NCBI RefSeq assembly: GCF_022843985.1
Contig: NZ_JALHMP010000007.1
Location: forward strand, 1 to 64,000
Direction of reading: 5' to 3'
From: Phreatobacter sp.
GTDB lineage: Bacteria > Pseudomonadota > Alphaproteobacteria > Rhizobiales > Phreatobacteraceae
Length of the DNA: 64,000 nt
The notes beneath the pieces were generated by a model, which saw only the letters and a list, made by a program, of their open reading frames with translations, did not search any database and had not been told where the DNA came from. Made by a program: the position numbers and the translations under genes. Positions 43,057 to 50,431 of the stretch are shown one piece after another. Every line of letters starts with the position of its first letter. Position 1 is the stretch's first letter.

Positions 43057-43944
43057 ATGCAGACGATGTTCAAGGACGGCCTGCTCGCAGGCAAGCGCAT
43101 TCTCGTCACCGGCGGCGGCACCGGCCTCGGCCGGGAGATGGCGGAGGATTATCTCCGGCTCGGCGCGACGGTGCATATCTGCGGGCGGCGCAAGGGCGTG
43201 CTCGACGAGACCGCGGCGGAGCTGATGGACCGCCATGGGGGCAAGGTCATCACCCATGCGGTCGATATCCGCGTCGCCCAGGCGGTGGAGGAGATGATCG
43301 AGGAGATCTTCACGGCCGGGCCGCTGACCGGCCTCGTCAACAATGCGGCCGGCAATTTCATCAGCCCGACCAAGGACCTGTCGCCGCGGGGCTTCGACGC
43401 CATCGCCGGCATCGTCTTCCACGGCTCGTTCTACGTGACCCTGGCCTGCGGCAAACGCTGGATCACCGGCGGCCACAAGGCCTCCGTCATCTCCATCCTC
43501 ACCACCTGGATTTGGAACGGCGGACCCTTCACCGTGCCCTCCGCCATGTCGAAGGCCGGCATCGCCGTCATGACCCAGTCGCTGGCCGCTGAGTGGGGGC
43601 GCTACGGCATCCGCCTCAACGCCATCGCGCCAGGCCCCTTCCCCACCAAGGGTGCCTGGGAGCGGCTCAATCCGGGCCTTGCCGCCGAGCAGGACAAGGG
43701 CCGCGCCGGCAGCCCCATGGGCCGCAACGGCGAGATGCAGGAGCTGAAGAACCTCGCGACCTTCCTGATGGCCGATGGCTGCGAGTACCTCACCGGCCAG
43801 ACCATCGCCATCGACGGCGCGCGCTACAACGCCACCGGCGGCAATTTCTATGACCTGTCGAAGCTCTCGGACGGCGAATGGCAGGCCATGAGCGAGATGA
43901 TCCGCGCAGCCAACGAGAAGGACCGGGCCAGCCGCACGGCTTGA
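43057..43944 (+). CDS. SDR oxidoreductase, 2,4-dienoyl-CoA reductase-like
   Basis: The 295-residue SDR has TGGGTGLG (nucleotide binding) and NNAAGNF. The active-site stretch FTVPSAMSKAG has Ser four residues before Lys instead of the usual Tyr, exactly as in mitochondrial DECR1. The following LAAEWGRYGIRLNAIAPGP is also close to DECR. Such enzymes reduce 2,4-dienoyl-CoA from unsaturated fatty acids with NADPH. It lies directly behind the crotonase-fold gene and 112 bases before the IclR regulator gene. Confidence 0.88.
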   Translation: MQTMFKDGLLAGKRILVTGGGTGLGREMAEDYLRLGATVHICGRRKGVLDETAAELMDRHGGKVITHAVDIRVAQAVEEMIEEIFTAGPLTGLVNNAAGNFISPTKDLSPRGFDAIAGIVFHGSFYVTLACGKRWITGGHKASVISILTTWIWNGGPFTVPSAMSKAGIAVMTQSLAAEWGRYGIRLNAIAPGPFPTKGAWERLNPGLAAEQDKGRAGSPMGRNGEMQELKNLATFLMADGCEYLTGQTIAIDGARYNATGGNFYDLSKLSDGEWQAMSEMIRAANEKDRASRTA

Positions 43945-43959
43945 GCTCCACGGTCCCGG

Positions 43960-43979
43960 CCCGCGACCCGTGTCGCGGG
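43960..43979 (+). terminator. Hairpin after the dienoyl-CoA reductase-like gene
   Basis: CCCGCGAC-CCGT-GTCGCGGG is a perfect 8-bp stem, 16 bases past the stop codon. No T-run follows, so it may be an RNA-stabilising or Rho-assisted end. The IclR gene begins 77 bases further on. Confidence 0.4.
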
Positions 43980-44056
43980 TCATGGGCCGGTCCACTTATG
44001 CTAGGCTCGACGAATCCCGCGGGGCCACTGCGCCGGGGGATGATCAGGAACCCGTC

Positions 44057-44878
44057 ATGCCGTCGTTCGAACCCGTCATCGCGCTTTCGCGCGGCCTCGA
44101 AATCCTCCGCGTCCTGAACGCCGAGCGGCGCTCGACGGTGGGTTCACTGCACAAGGCGACGGGTCTGAACAAGGCGACCATCGTGCGCATGCTCGAGACG
44201 CTGGAGCATGAAGGCTATGTGATGCGGGATGCGGAGCGGACCGAATATCTGCCGACCGGCCGCTGCCTGCTGCTCGCCCAGGGCTATGACCAGCACCTGT
44301 GGATCGGCGGCGTCGCCGAGCCCATCATGCACGAGTTCCGCAAGCAGATCGGCTGGCCCTCGGACATCGCCATTCTCGACCGCGACGCGATGATCGTCGC
44401 CCAGACGACCCGCGAGCCGGGATCGATGCTGTTCTCGCGCCGTCCGGGCTTCCGCTTTCCGCTGCTCGCCACATCCATGGGCCGGGCCTATCTCGCCTTC
44501 TGCCCGGAGGAGCAGCAGCAGCGGATCATCGCCCTGCTCGCCGCCATCCCAGGCGGATCGACCGAACTCGCCCGCCAGCCGAAAAAGCTCGCCTCCCTGC
44601 TCGCCGAGGTGCGCGAGCGGGGCTATGCGCTGATGGACGAGGCCTATAGCCAGGACGTCTTCGACGGCCGGGTCTGGGCCATGGGGGTGCCGGTGCGCGA
44701 CGGCGACGAGGTCTTCGCCAGCATCAACATCATGATGCTGCACGGCGCCATCTCGGTGGAGGATGCCGTCAGGAACTTCCTTGGTCCCCTGCAGGATACG
44801 GCCGCGCTGATCGCCGGAGCGCTCACCGACAGGTTCCGCGCCACGCTCTGGGCGCCGGGCGACACCAAGGGCGACTAG
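44057..44878 (+). CDS. IclR family transcriptional regulator
   Basis: The 273-residue protein has the IclR winged helix-turn-helix (residues 10-70: VIALSRGLEILRVLN, HKATGLNKATIVRMLETLE). The ligand-binding domain follows (about 85-260, with GRAYLAF and YALMDEAYSQDVFDGRVWA). IclR proteins sense small acids and activate or repress catabolic operons. I chose ATG 44057, behind AGGA. Four copies of a three-half-site motif lie before surrounding catabolic genes (27925, 42176, 44903, 49326), which makes this the likely regulator of all of them. Confidence 0.92.
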   Translation: MPSFEPVIALSRGLEILRVLNAERRSTVGSLHKATGLNKATIVRMLETLEHEGYVMRDAERTEYLPTGRCLLLAQGYDQHLWIGGVAEPIMHEFRKQIGWPSDIAILDRDAMIVAQTTREPGSMLFSRRPGFRFPLLATSMGRAYLAFCPEEQQQRIIALLAAIPGGSTELARQPKKLASLLAEVRERGYALMDEAYSQDVFDGRVWAMGVPVRDGDEVFASINIMMLHGAISVEDAVRNFLGPLQDTAALIAGALTDRFRATLWAPGDTKGD

Positions 44879-44902
44879 CCGAAGGAGGGATGCATCAGTC
44901 CG

Positions 44903-44929
44903 GTTTCAGGGGATGAAACGGGGTTTCAT
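44903..44929. promoter_or_regulatory. Copy 3 of the three-half-site operator (upstream of Bug gene 1)
   Basis: The bases read GTTTC, seven bases, GAAAC, GGG, GTTTCAT. The inner part ATGAAAC-GGG-GTTTCAT (44913-44929) is a perfect palindrome. TTGACG, a good -35 hexamer, begins 5 bases after it (44934-44939). The IclR gene ends 24 bases upstream, and the Bug gene starts 144 bases downstream. Confidence 0.6.
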
Positions 44930-45072
44930 ACATTTGACGCATCGGGGGCCGCGTGAGAGCATTCCGGCGGGTCGCGAGCACCGCGCCGTAACGTTCGCGC
45001 CTTGCCACCAGAGAAACGGCGGCGCGGGAGGATCGACCCCCACGAGAGAGATCGCGTCCAGAGGAAACGACC

Positions 45073-46062
45073 ATGCCCCACCTGCTATCGCGCCGCGGCC
45101 TCATCGCCGCCGGCGCCGTCGCCACATTGGCTGCACCCCGTATCGGCCAGGCCCAGGCTTCGGCCTGGCCCAGCAAGCCGGTCAGGATCCTCTGCGCCTT
45201 CCCGGCGGGCGGCATCACCGACGCCTATGCCCGGGCCTATGGCGACTACATCCAGCAGAAGAGCGGCCAAACCGTCGTGGTCGAGAACCGCCTCGGTGCC
45301 GGCGGCGGCATCGCGGCCCAGGCCCTGAAGGGTGCGCCGGACGATGGCCACACGCTGATGATCACCATCTCCTCGACCATGCTTGGCAACCGGGTCATGT
45401 TCAAGAACCTGCCCTATGATCCGGACAAGGATTTCGCCTTCCTCGCCATGATGTCGACGGGGCACCTGCCGCTGGTGGCGCACAGGGCGACCGGTGCGAA
45501 ATCCATCGCCGAGTTCGTCGACTTCGCGCGGAAGAACCGCACCAGCTTCGGCTCCTATGCCGCCGGCTCCTTCGCCCATATTGTCGGCGCCGAACTGAAC
45601 CGCCGGTTCAACCTCGACATGACCATCGTCCATTACCGGGGCGAGGCGCCGATGTGGCAGGACCTGCTCACCGGCAGCAGCCAGGTGGCGATGGGCAGCT
45701 ACACGGCAGCGAAGGGCACGCTCGACAGCGGCGCGGGGACGGCCATAGCGGTGCCGACATCGCGACGGATGAAGACGCTGCCGGAGGTTGCGACCTATGC
45801 CGAACAGGGGCTGACCGACAAGGTCTTCGACCTGGTGAGCTGGGCCGGCTTCTTCGGCAAGGCCTCCATGCCGGGCGAGATGGTGCAGCAAATTTCCGAT
45901 CTCATGGTCGAGGCCGGAAAGACCGAGCGCATCCAGCGGCTCACCGCCACGTTCGGGATCGATGATACCGCCCAGGATCATCGCACCTTCCGCCACATCT
46001 ACGACACCCAGGGACCGATCTGGCTCGACCATGTCAACCGGCTCGGCATTACGCCGAGCTGA
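45073..46062 (+). CDS. Tripartite tricarboxylate transporter substrate-binding protein (Bug/TctC), copy 1
   Basis: The 329-residue periplasmic protein has a twin-arginine-like signal (LSRRGLIAAGAVATLAA, cut near AQA). Its Bug-family features are RILCAFPAGGITDAYAR near the start and VVVENRLGAGGGIAAQAL. Such proteins bind carboxylates or aromatic acids with high affinity. GAGGAAACGACC precedes the ATG at 45073. No TctA/TctB membrane partners are nearby, so it may share a distant one or act in sensing. A close paralog follows at 46179. The shared operator motif lies 143 bases upstream. Confidence 0.93.
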   Translation: MPHLLSRRGLIAAGAVATLAAPRIGQAQASAWPSKPVRILCAFPAGGITDAYARAYGDYIQQKSGQTVVVENRLGAGGGIAAQALKGAPDDGHTLMITISSTMLGNRVMFKNLPYDPDKDFAFLAMMSTGHLPLVAHRATGAKSIAEFVDFARKNRTSFGSYAAGSFAHIVGAELNRRFNLDMTIVHYRGEAPMWQDLLTGSSQVAMGSYTAAKGTLDSGAGTAIAVPTSRRMKTLPEVATYAEQGLTDKVFDLVSWAGFFGKASMPGEMVQQISDLMVEAGKTERIQRLTATFGIDDTAQDHRTFRHIYDTQGPIWLDHVNRLGITPS

Positions 46063-46178
46063 CGGGGCCTCCCAGGGGGCTGACAATCGGTCGCAGGCCG
46101 CGGGACGGTCCCTGCGGCTAGGCTTTCGTCGCAAACATACGGGACGCAGAAGCCCGTTCATCGATTGAGGAAACAACC

Positions 46179-47168
46179 ATGTCTTTTTCAATGACCCGCC
46201 GGGGCCTCGTCGCCACCGGTCTTCTTGCTCCCCTCGCGACCCCGCTGATTGCCCGTGCGCAGGGCGCGGCTTGGCCCAACAAGCAGCTGCGCATCATCTG
46301 CGCCTTCCCGGCCGGTGGCATCACCGATGCCTTCGCCCGCGCCTATGGCGAGTATATCGGCACCAAGAGCGGCCAGACCGTCGTGGTCGAGAACCGCCCG
46401 GGGGCCGGCGGCGGCATTGCTGCCCAGGCGCTGAAGACCGCGCCGGATGACGGCCACACCCTGATGATCACCATTTCGACGACGCTGTTCGGCAACCGCG
46501 TCATGTTCAAGAACCTGGCCTATGACCCGGACAAGGACTTCTCCCTGCTGGCGCTGCTGCCCACCGGCAGCCTGCCGCTGGTCGCCGCCAAGGCGACGGG
46601 CGCGTCGAATATCGCGCAATTCGTCGAGCATGCCCGCAAGAACCGGATAAGCTTCGGTTCCTATGCCGCCGGCTCGATGGCCCATATCGTCTGCAATGCG
46701 CTGAACCAGCAGTTCAACCTCGACATGACCGTGGTCAATTATCGGGGTGAGGCGCCGATGTGGCAGGATGTGCTCACCGGCAACAGCCAGATCGCGCTCG
46801 GCAGCTTCACCGCCGCCAAGGCGGTTCTCGACGCCAATGCCGGGACCGCCATCGCCATCCCCTCGACCCGGCGGATGAGGGCGCTGCCAAACACCCCGAC
46901 CTTTGCCGAGCAGGGGCTCGATAATCCGGTCTTCCGGCTGCTCAGTTGGGTCGGTTTCCTCGGCCAGTCCTCCATGCCGCAGCCTCTGGTCGAGACCGTG
47001 TCGGCGCTGATGCTGGAAGCCGCGCAGACCGAGCGGATCCGCAAGCTGAACGAGACCTTCGGCATCGAGGACCCTGTCCTCGGCCATGCCGACTTCAAGC
47101 GGATCTACGCTTCGGAAGGGCCCATCTGGATCGAGAACGTGCGCAAGCTCGGCCTGACGCCGGCCTGA
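46179..47168 (+). CDS. Tripartite tricarboxylate transporter substrate-binding protein (Bug/TctC), copy 2
   Basis: This 329-residue protein is a clear tandem paralog of the preceding one: same length, same ribosome site (GAGGAAACAACC), and long identical stretches such as CAFPAGGITDA, GAGGGIAAQALK, and APDDGHTLMITIS. It also has a twin-arginine-like signal (MTRRGLVATGLLAP). The gap between the genes is 116 bases and holds no operator copy, so the two may be co-transcribed. Differences cluster in the ligand-facing half, so the two may bind different acids. No membrane components are present. Confidence 0.93.
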   Translation: MSFSMTRRGLVATGLLAPLATPLIARAQGAAWPNKQLRIICAFPAGGITDAFARAYGEYIGTKSGQTVVVENRPGAGGGIAAQALKTAPDDGHTLMITISTTLFGNRVMFKNLAYDPDKDFSLLALLPTGSLPLVAAKATGASNIAQFVEHARKNRISFGSYAAGSMAHIVCNALNQQFNLDMTVVNYRGEAPMWQDVLTGNSQIALGSFTAAKAVLDANAGTAIAIPSTRRMRALPNTPTFAEQGLDNPVFRLLSWVGFLGQSSMPQPLVETVSALMLEAAQTERIRKLNETFGIEDPVLGHADFKRIYASEGPIWIENVRKLGLTPA

Positions 47169-47180
47169 CGCCGGCCTGAC
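47151..47180. repeat. 11-base tandem repeat spanning the Bug copy 2 stop codon
   Basis: GGCCTGACGCC occurs twice in tandem (47151-47161, 47162-47172) and a third time in part (47173-47180). The stop codon TGA at 47166-47168 lies inside the second unit. The unit length is not a multiple of three, so its copy number would alter the C-terminus of the protein only slightly because each copy contains another possible stop. Confidence 0.6.
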
Positions 47181-47200
47181 GGCGCTGCGGCCCGCCGGGG

Positions 47201-48058
47201 TCAGGCGACCTCGGCGCGGCCGTTTGTCAGCACGACGATGTCGCGCTCGACCACCCGGGCGCGGAAGGAGACGACCCCGCCGTCGCGCCAGATCTCGGTG
47301 CGGATGGTCTCGCCGGGCAGGACCGGCGCCGAGAACCGGACATCGAGACGCCGGAGCCGGGCCGGATCATTGCCGCAGCAGGCCTTGAGGATGGCGCGGC
47401 CAGCCACCGCATAGGTGCACAGGCCGTGCAGGATCGGCCGCTCGAAGCCGGCGCCGCGGGCGATGTCGGGATCGGCATGGAGCGGGTTGTCGTCCCCCGA
47501 GAGACGGTAGATCAGCGCCGCCTGCGGCAGGGTCTTCAGATCGACGGCCTCGTCGGCCACCCTGTCGGGGAGCGGGTGCGGCTCGGGCGTCGGCCCCGAG
47601 GGACCGCCGAAGCCGCCCTCGCCGCGGATGAAGGTGGTGGAGGTGAGCGTCGCGAGGAGGTCGCCCGAAGCCTTGTCGATCACGTCGCGCGTGGAGAAGA
47701 GCAGGGCGCCCTTGCCGGCGCCCTTGTCGACGATCTCGGTAACACGGGTGCGGCCGATCACCGTGCCGGTGGCAGGCAGCGGCCGGTGGATGACGACGCC
47801 CTGTTCGCCGTGCAGGACCTTGCGCCAGTCGACGCCGGTGGCCGGATTTTTCAGCCAGAAGCCGGGATAGCCGAGCACGACGGCCATGGTCGGCAGGGCC
47901 TTGAGGCCGTCCTCGTAGACGAAGGGCAGCTCCGTGCGGTCCATGGGGTCGGCGCCGCAGCCCACCCCCAGGGCGTAGAGGATCGTGTCCTTCGCCTGAT
48001 AGCGGTGCTCGAGATCGGGGAAGTGCCAGTTCTTCAGCGTGTCGTAGTCGATGGGCAT
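47201..48058 (-). CDS. MaoC-like hydratase (hydratase-2 type)
   Basis: The 285-residue protein has two hot-dog domains. The N-terminal half resembles the first half of eukaryotic hydratase 2 (with YALGVGCGADPMDRTEL). The C-terminal half carries the hydratase-2 motif YRLSGDDNPLHADPDIARGAGF (Asp, His) and LHGLCTYAVAGRAIL. Such enzymes hydrate trans-2-enoyl-CoA to (R)-3-hydroxyacyl-CoA. It begins ATG 48058 with GAGGAT upstream, 59 bases after the acyl-CoA dehydrogenase gene on the same strand. It pairs with the SDR at 49428, together matching the two halves of the eukaryotic MFE-2 protein. Confidence 0.92.
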   Translation of the reverse strand: MPIDYDTLKNWHFPDLEHRYQAKDTILYALGVGCGADPMDRTELPFVYEDGLKALPTMAVVLGYPGFWLKNPATGVDWRKVLHGEQGVVIHRPLPATGTVIGRTRVTEIVDKGAGKGALLFSTRDVIDKASGDLLATLTSTTFIRGEGGFGGPSGPTPEPHPLPDRVADEAVDLKTLPQAALIYRLSGDDNPLHADPDIARGAGFERPILHGLCTYAVAGRAILKACCGNDPARLRRLDVRFSAPVLPGETIRTEIWRDGGVVSFRARVVERDIVVLTNGRAEVA

Positions 48059-48117
48059 GGGCGTATCCTCGAAACCAATCGCAGGTCTTCCGCCTGCATC
48101 AGGAAAGCGGGTCCTTT

Positions 48118-49257
48118 TCAAAGAGACCGCGCGACGATCTCCTTCATGATCTCGGTGGTGCCGGCATAGATGCGCTGGATGCGGCTGTCGGCATAGGCAC
48201 GGGCGATCGGGTATTCCCACATGAAGCCGTAGCCGCCATGGAGCTGCAGGCAGGTGTCAACGACGCGGCCCTGCAGTTCGGTCAGCCACCATTTGGCCAT
48301 GGCCGCGGTGGTGACGTCGAGGTCGCCGCGCAGGAATTTGGCGATGCAGTCGTCGAGGAAGACGCGGGCGACCGTGACCTCCGTTTTCACCTCTGCCAGC
48401 TTGAAGCGGGTGTTCTGGAAATCGGCGATGGACTTGCCGAAGGCCTTGCGCTCGCGGGTGTAGTCGACGGTCCATTTCAGCGCCGATTCCATCACCGCGA
48501 CGGCGGAGATGGCGACCAGCAGGCGCTCGCGCGGCAGCTCGGTCATCATATAGGCGAAGCCGCGCCCCTCCTCGCCGATAATGTTGGTCAGCGGGACGCG
48601 GACATTGTCGAAGAAGAGCTCGGAGGTGTCCTGCGCCTTCAGCCCGATCTTCTCGAGATTGCGGCCACGCTTGAACCCCTCGCGGTCGGCCTCGACCAGA
48701 ATGAGGCTGACTCCCTTGGCGCCCTCCTTGGGGTCCGTCTTGGCGGCGACGAGGATGAAATCGGCAAGCTGGCCGTTGGTGATGAAGGTCTTCTGGCCGT
48801 TGACGACATAGTGGTTGCCGTCGCGGATCGCCGTGGTGCGGATGGCCTGGACGTCTGAGCCCGCCCCCGGCTCGGTCATGGCCAGCGCGCCGATGGCCTC
48901 GCCCGAGGCCATCTTCGGCAGCCAGTGGCGTTTCAGGTCCTCGGAGGCATTGTTGAGGATATAGGGGGCGACGATGTCGGAATGCAGCCGGAAGCCCGGG
49001 CCGGTGAAGACATGGCCCATCATCTCCTCGATCATGATGGCGCTGGTGAGGAAATCCGCCCCGCCGCCGCCATAGGCCTCGGGAATGTTGGTGAGCAGCA
49101 TGCCGGCCGCGCCGGCCTTTCGCCAGGCCTCGCGGTCGACGACGCCTTCCTTCTCCCAGCGCGCGTGGTGGGGGGCGATCTCCTCGGCGATGAAGCGGCG
49201 GCAGGCGTCGCGGAAGAGGTGATGCTCTTCCCTGTAATAGGCGGCGGTGGCGGTCAT
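48118..49257 (-). CDS. Acyl-CoA dehydrogenase
   Basis: The 379-residue FAD enzyme has the family signatures ALAMTEPGAGSDVQAIRTTA and LQLHGGYGFMWEYPIARAYAD. The usual C-terminal catalytic Glu position reads YAGTTEIM, without Glu. Glu244 in LPRERLLVAIS aligns by eye with the base of isovaleryl- and long-chain-type dehydrogenases, so this is probably of that group. It introduces the first double bond into an acyl-CoA and passes electrons to ETF. Divergent from the SDR at 49428, with the shared operator between them. Confidence 0.92.
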   Translation of the reverse strand: MTATAAYYREEHHLFRDACRRFIAEEIAPHHARWEKEGVVDREAWRKAGAAGMLLTNIPEAYGGGGADFLTSAIMIEEMMGHVFTGPGFRLHSDIVAPYILNNASEDLKRHWLPKMASGEAIGALAMTEPGAGSDVQAIRTTAIRDGNHYVVNGQKTFITNGQLADFILVAAKTDPKEGAKGVSLILVEADREGFKRGRNLEKIGLKAQDTSELFFDNVRVPLTNIIGEEGRGFAYMMTELPRERLLVAISAVAVMESALKWTVDYTRERKAFGKSIADFQNTRFKLAEVKTEVTVARVFLDDCIAKFLRGDLDVTTAAMAKWWLTELQGRVVDTCLQLHGGYGFMWEYPIARAYADSRIQRIYAGTTEIMKEIVARSL

Positions 49258-49325
49258 GGCGCGCGTCTCCTGATCCGGGCGCGGCGACTCGAAGCCCCGC
49301 GGCGAGCCTCTATCCTAAGACAGGC

Positions 49326-49352
49326 GTTTCGGCGAATGAAACGGGATTTCGT
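49326..49352. promoter_or_regulatory. Copy 4 of the three-half-site operator (divergent promoter region)
   Basis: The bases read GTTTC, seven bases, GAAAC, GGG, ATTTCGT. As in copy 3, TTGACG follows after 4 bases (49357-49362). It stands 69 bases from the dehydrogenase start and 75 bases from the SDR start, well placed to control both directions. Confidence 0.6.
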
Positions 49353-49427
49353 TCAATTGACGATCGGACTATGGTGCCGCCTCGGTCGCCGATCAGGCGA
49401 GAACGGGACTTGGCCAAGAGGATCAGC

Positions 49428-50348
49428 ATGGCGGGCACGGGCGCATTGGACGGCAAGGTCGTCATCGTCACGGGCGCGGGTCGGGGCATCGGCCGCGAGA
49501 TCGCACTGACCGCCGCTGCAGAAGGGGCCAAGGTGGTGGTCAATGATCTCGGAGGCGCCGCCGACGGCTCGGGCGCCAGTGCCGCCCCGGCGGAAGAGGT
49601 GGTCGCCGAGATCCGCAAGGCGGGGGGCCAGGCCGTCGCCAATTTCGACAGCGTGGCGGAGCCGGCCTCGGCCAATGCCATCGTCAAGACGGCGATGGAT
49701 GCCTTCGGCGGCCTCGACGCGGTCATCAACAATGCCGGCATCCTGCGCGACGCGATCTTCCACAAGATGAGCGTCGCGGACTTCGAGCTGGTCATCAAGG
49801 TGCACCTGATGGGCACCTTCTACGTCTCCCATGCCGCGGCCCGCATCTTCCGCGAGCAGCAGAGCGGCGCCTTCGTCCATTTCACCTCGACCTCCGGCCT
49901 TGTCGGCAATTACGGCCAGGCCAACTACGCCGCGGCCAAGCTCGGCATCGTCGGCCTGTCGAAATCCATCGCCCTGGACATGGCGCGCTTCAATGTGCGC
50001 TCCAACTGCGTTTCCCCCTTCGCCTGGAGCCGCCTCATCGGCACGATCCCGACCGAGACCGAGGCCGAGAAGGCGCGGGTCGCCCGTCTGCAGGCCATGG
50101 GGCCCGAAAAGGTGGCGCCGCTCACGGCTTTCCTCGCCTCCGACCGGGCGAAGGACGTCACCGGCCAGATCTTCGCGGTGCGCATGAACGAGATCGTGCT
50201 GATGGGCCAGTCACGACCGATCCGCTCGGTCCATCGCGACGGCGGCTGGACCTGCGACAGTCTCGCCACCCACGCCATGCCGGCGCTGAAGTCGTCCTTC
50301 TATCCGCTGGACCGCTCGGCCGATATCTTCTCGTGGGATCCGGTGTGA
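49428..50348 (+). CDS. SDR, MFE-2-like (3R)-hydroxyacyl-CoA dehydrogenase
   Basis: The 306-residue SDR has TGAGRGIGREIALT, a following VVVNDLGGAADGSG, INNAGILRD, STSGLVGNYGQANYAAAK (catalytic Ser, Tyr and Lys) and a C-terminal extension with a dimerisation-type end. GAKVVVNDLGG and the extension match the dehydrogenase domain of peroxisomal multifunctional enzyme 2. It would oxidise (3R)-hydroxyacyl-CoA with NAD+. It starts ATG 49428 with GAGGAT upstream. The HMGCS-like/DUF35 gene follows after 83 bases and the thiolase next, so the three form an operon. Confidence 0.9.
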   Translation: MAGTGALDGKVVIVTGAGRGIGREIALTAAAEGAKVVVNDLGGAADGSGASAAPAEEVVAEIRKAGGQAVANFDSVAEPASANAIVKTAMDAFGGLDAVINNAGILRDAIFHKMSVADFELVIKVHLMGTFYVSHAAARIFREQQSGAFVHFTSTSGLVGNYGQANYAAAKLGIVGLSKSIALDMARFNVRSNCVSPFAWSRLIGTIPTETEAEKARVARLQAMGPEKVAPLTAFLASDRAKDVTGQIFAVRMNEIVLMGQSRPIRSVHRDGGWTCDSLATHAMPALKSSFYPLDRSADIFSWDPV

Positions 50349-50431
50349 TGGACGGACACCAAGGCAGGGGCCGCACGACGGGCGTGCATCCGTCGAGGCC
50401 CGCCCTATCCTGTTGATCGGAACCTGATCTG

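Noticed and set aside
46063-46178. Operator copy upstream of Bug copy 2
   Set aside because: I searched this gap for the three-half-site pattern; TTTCGTCGCAAAC is similar but has wrong spacing and no third half-site.
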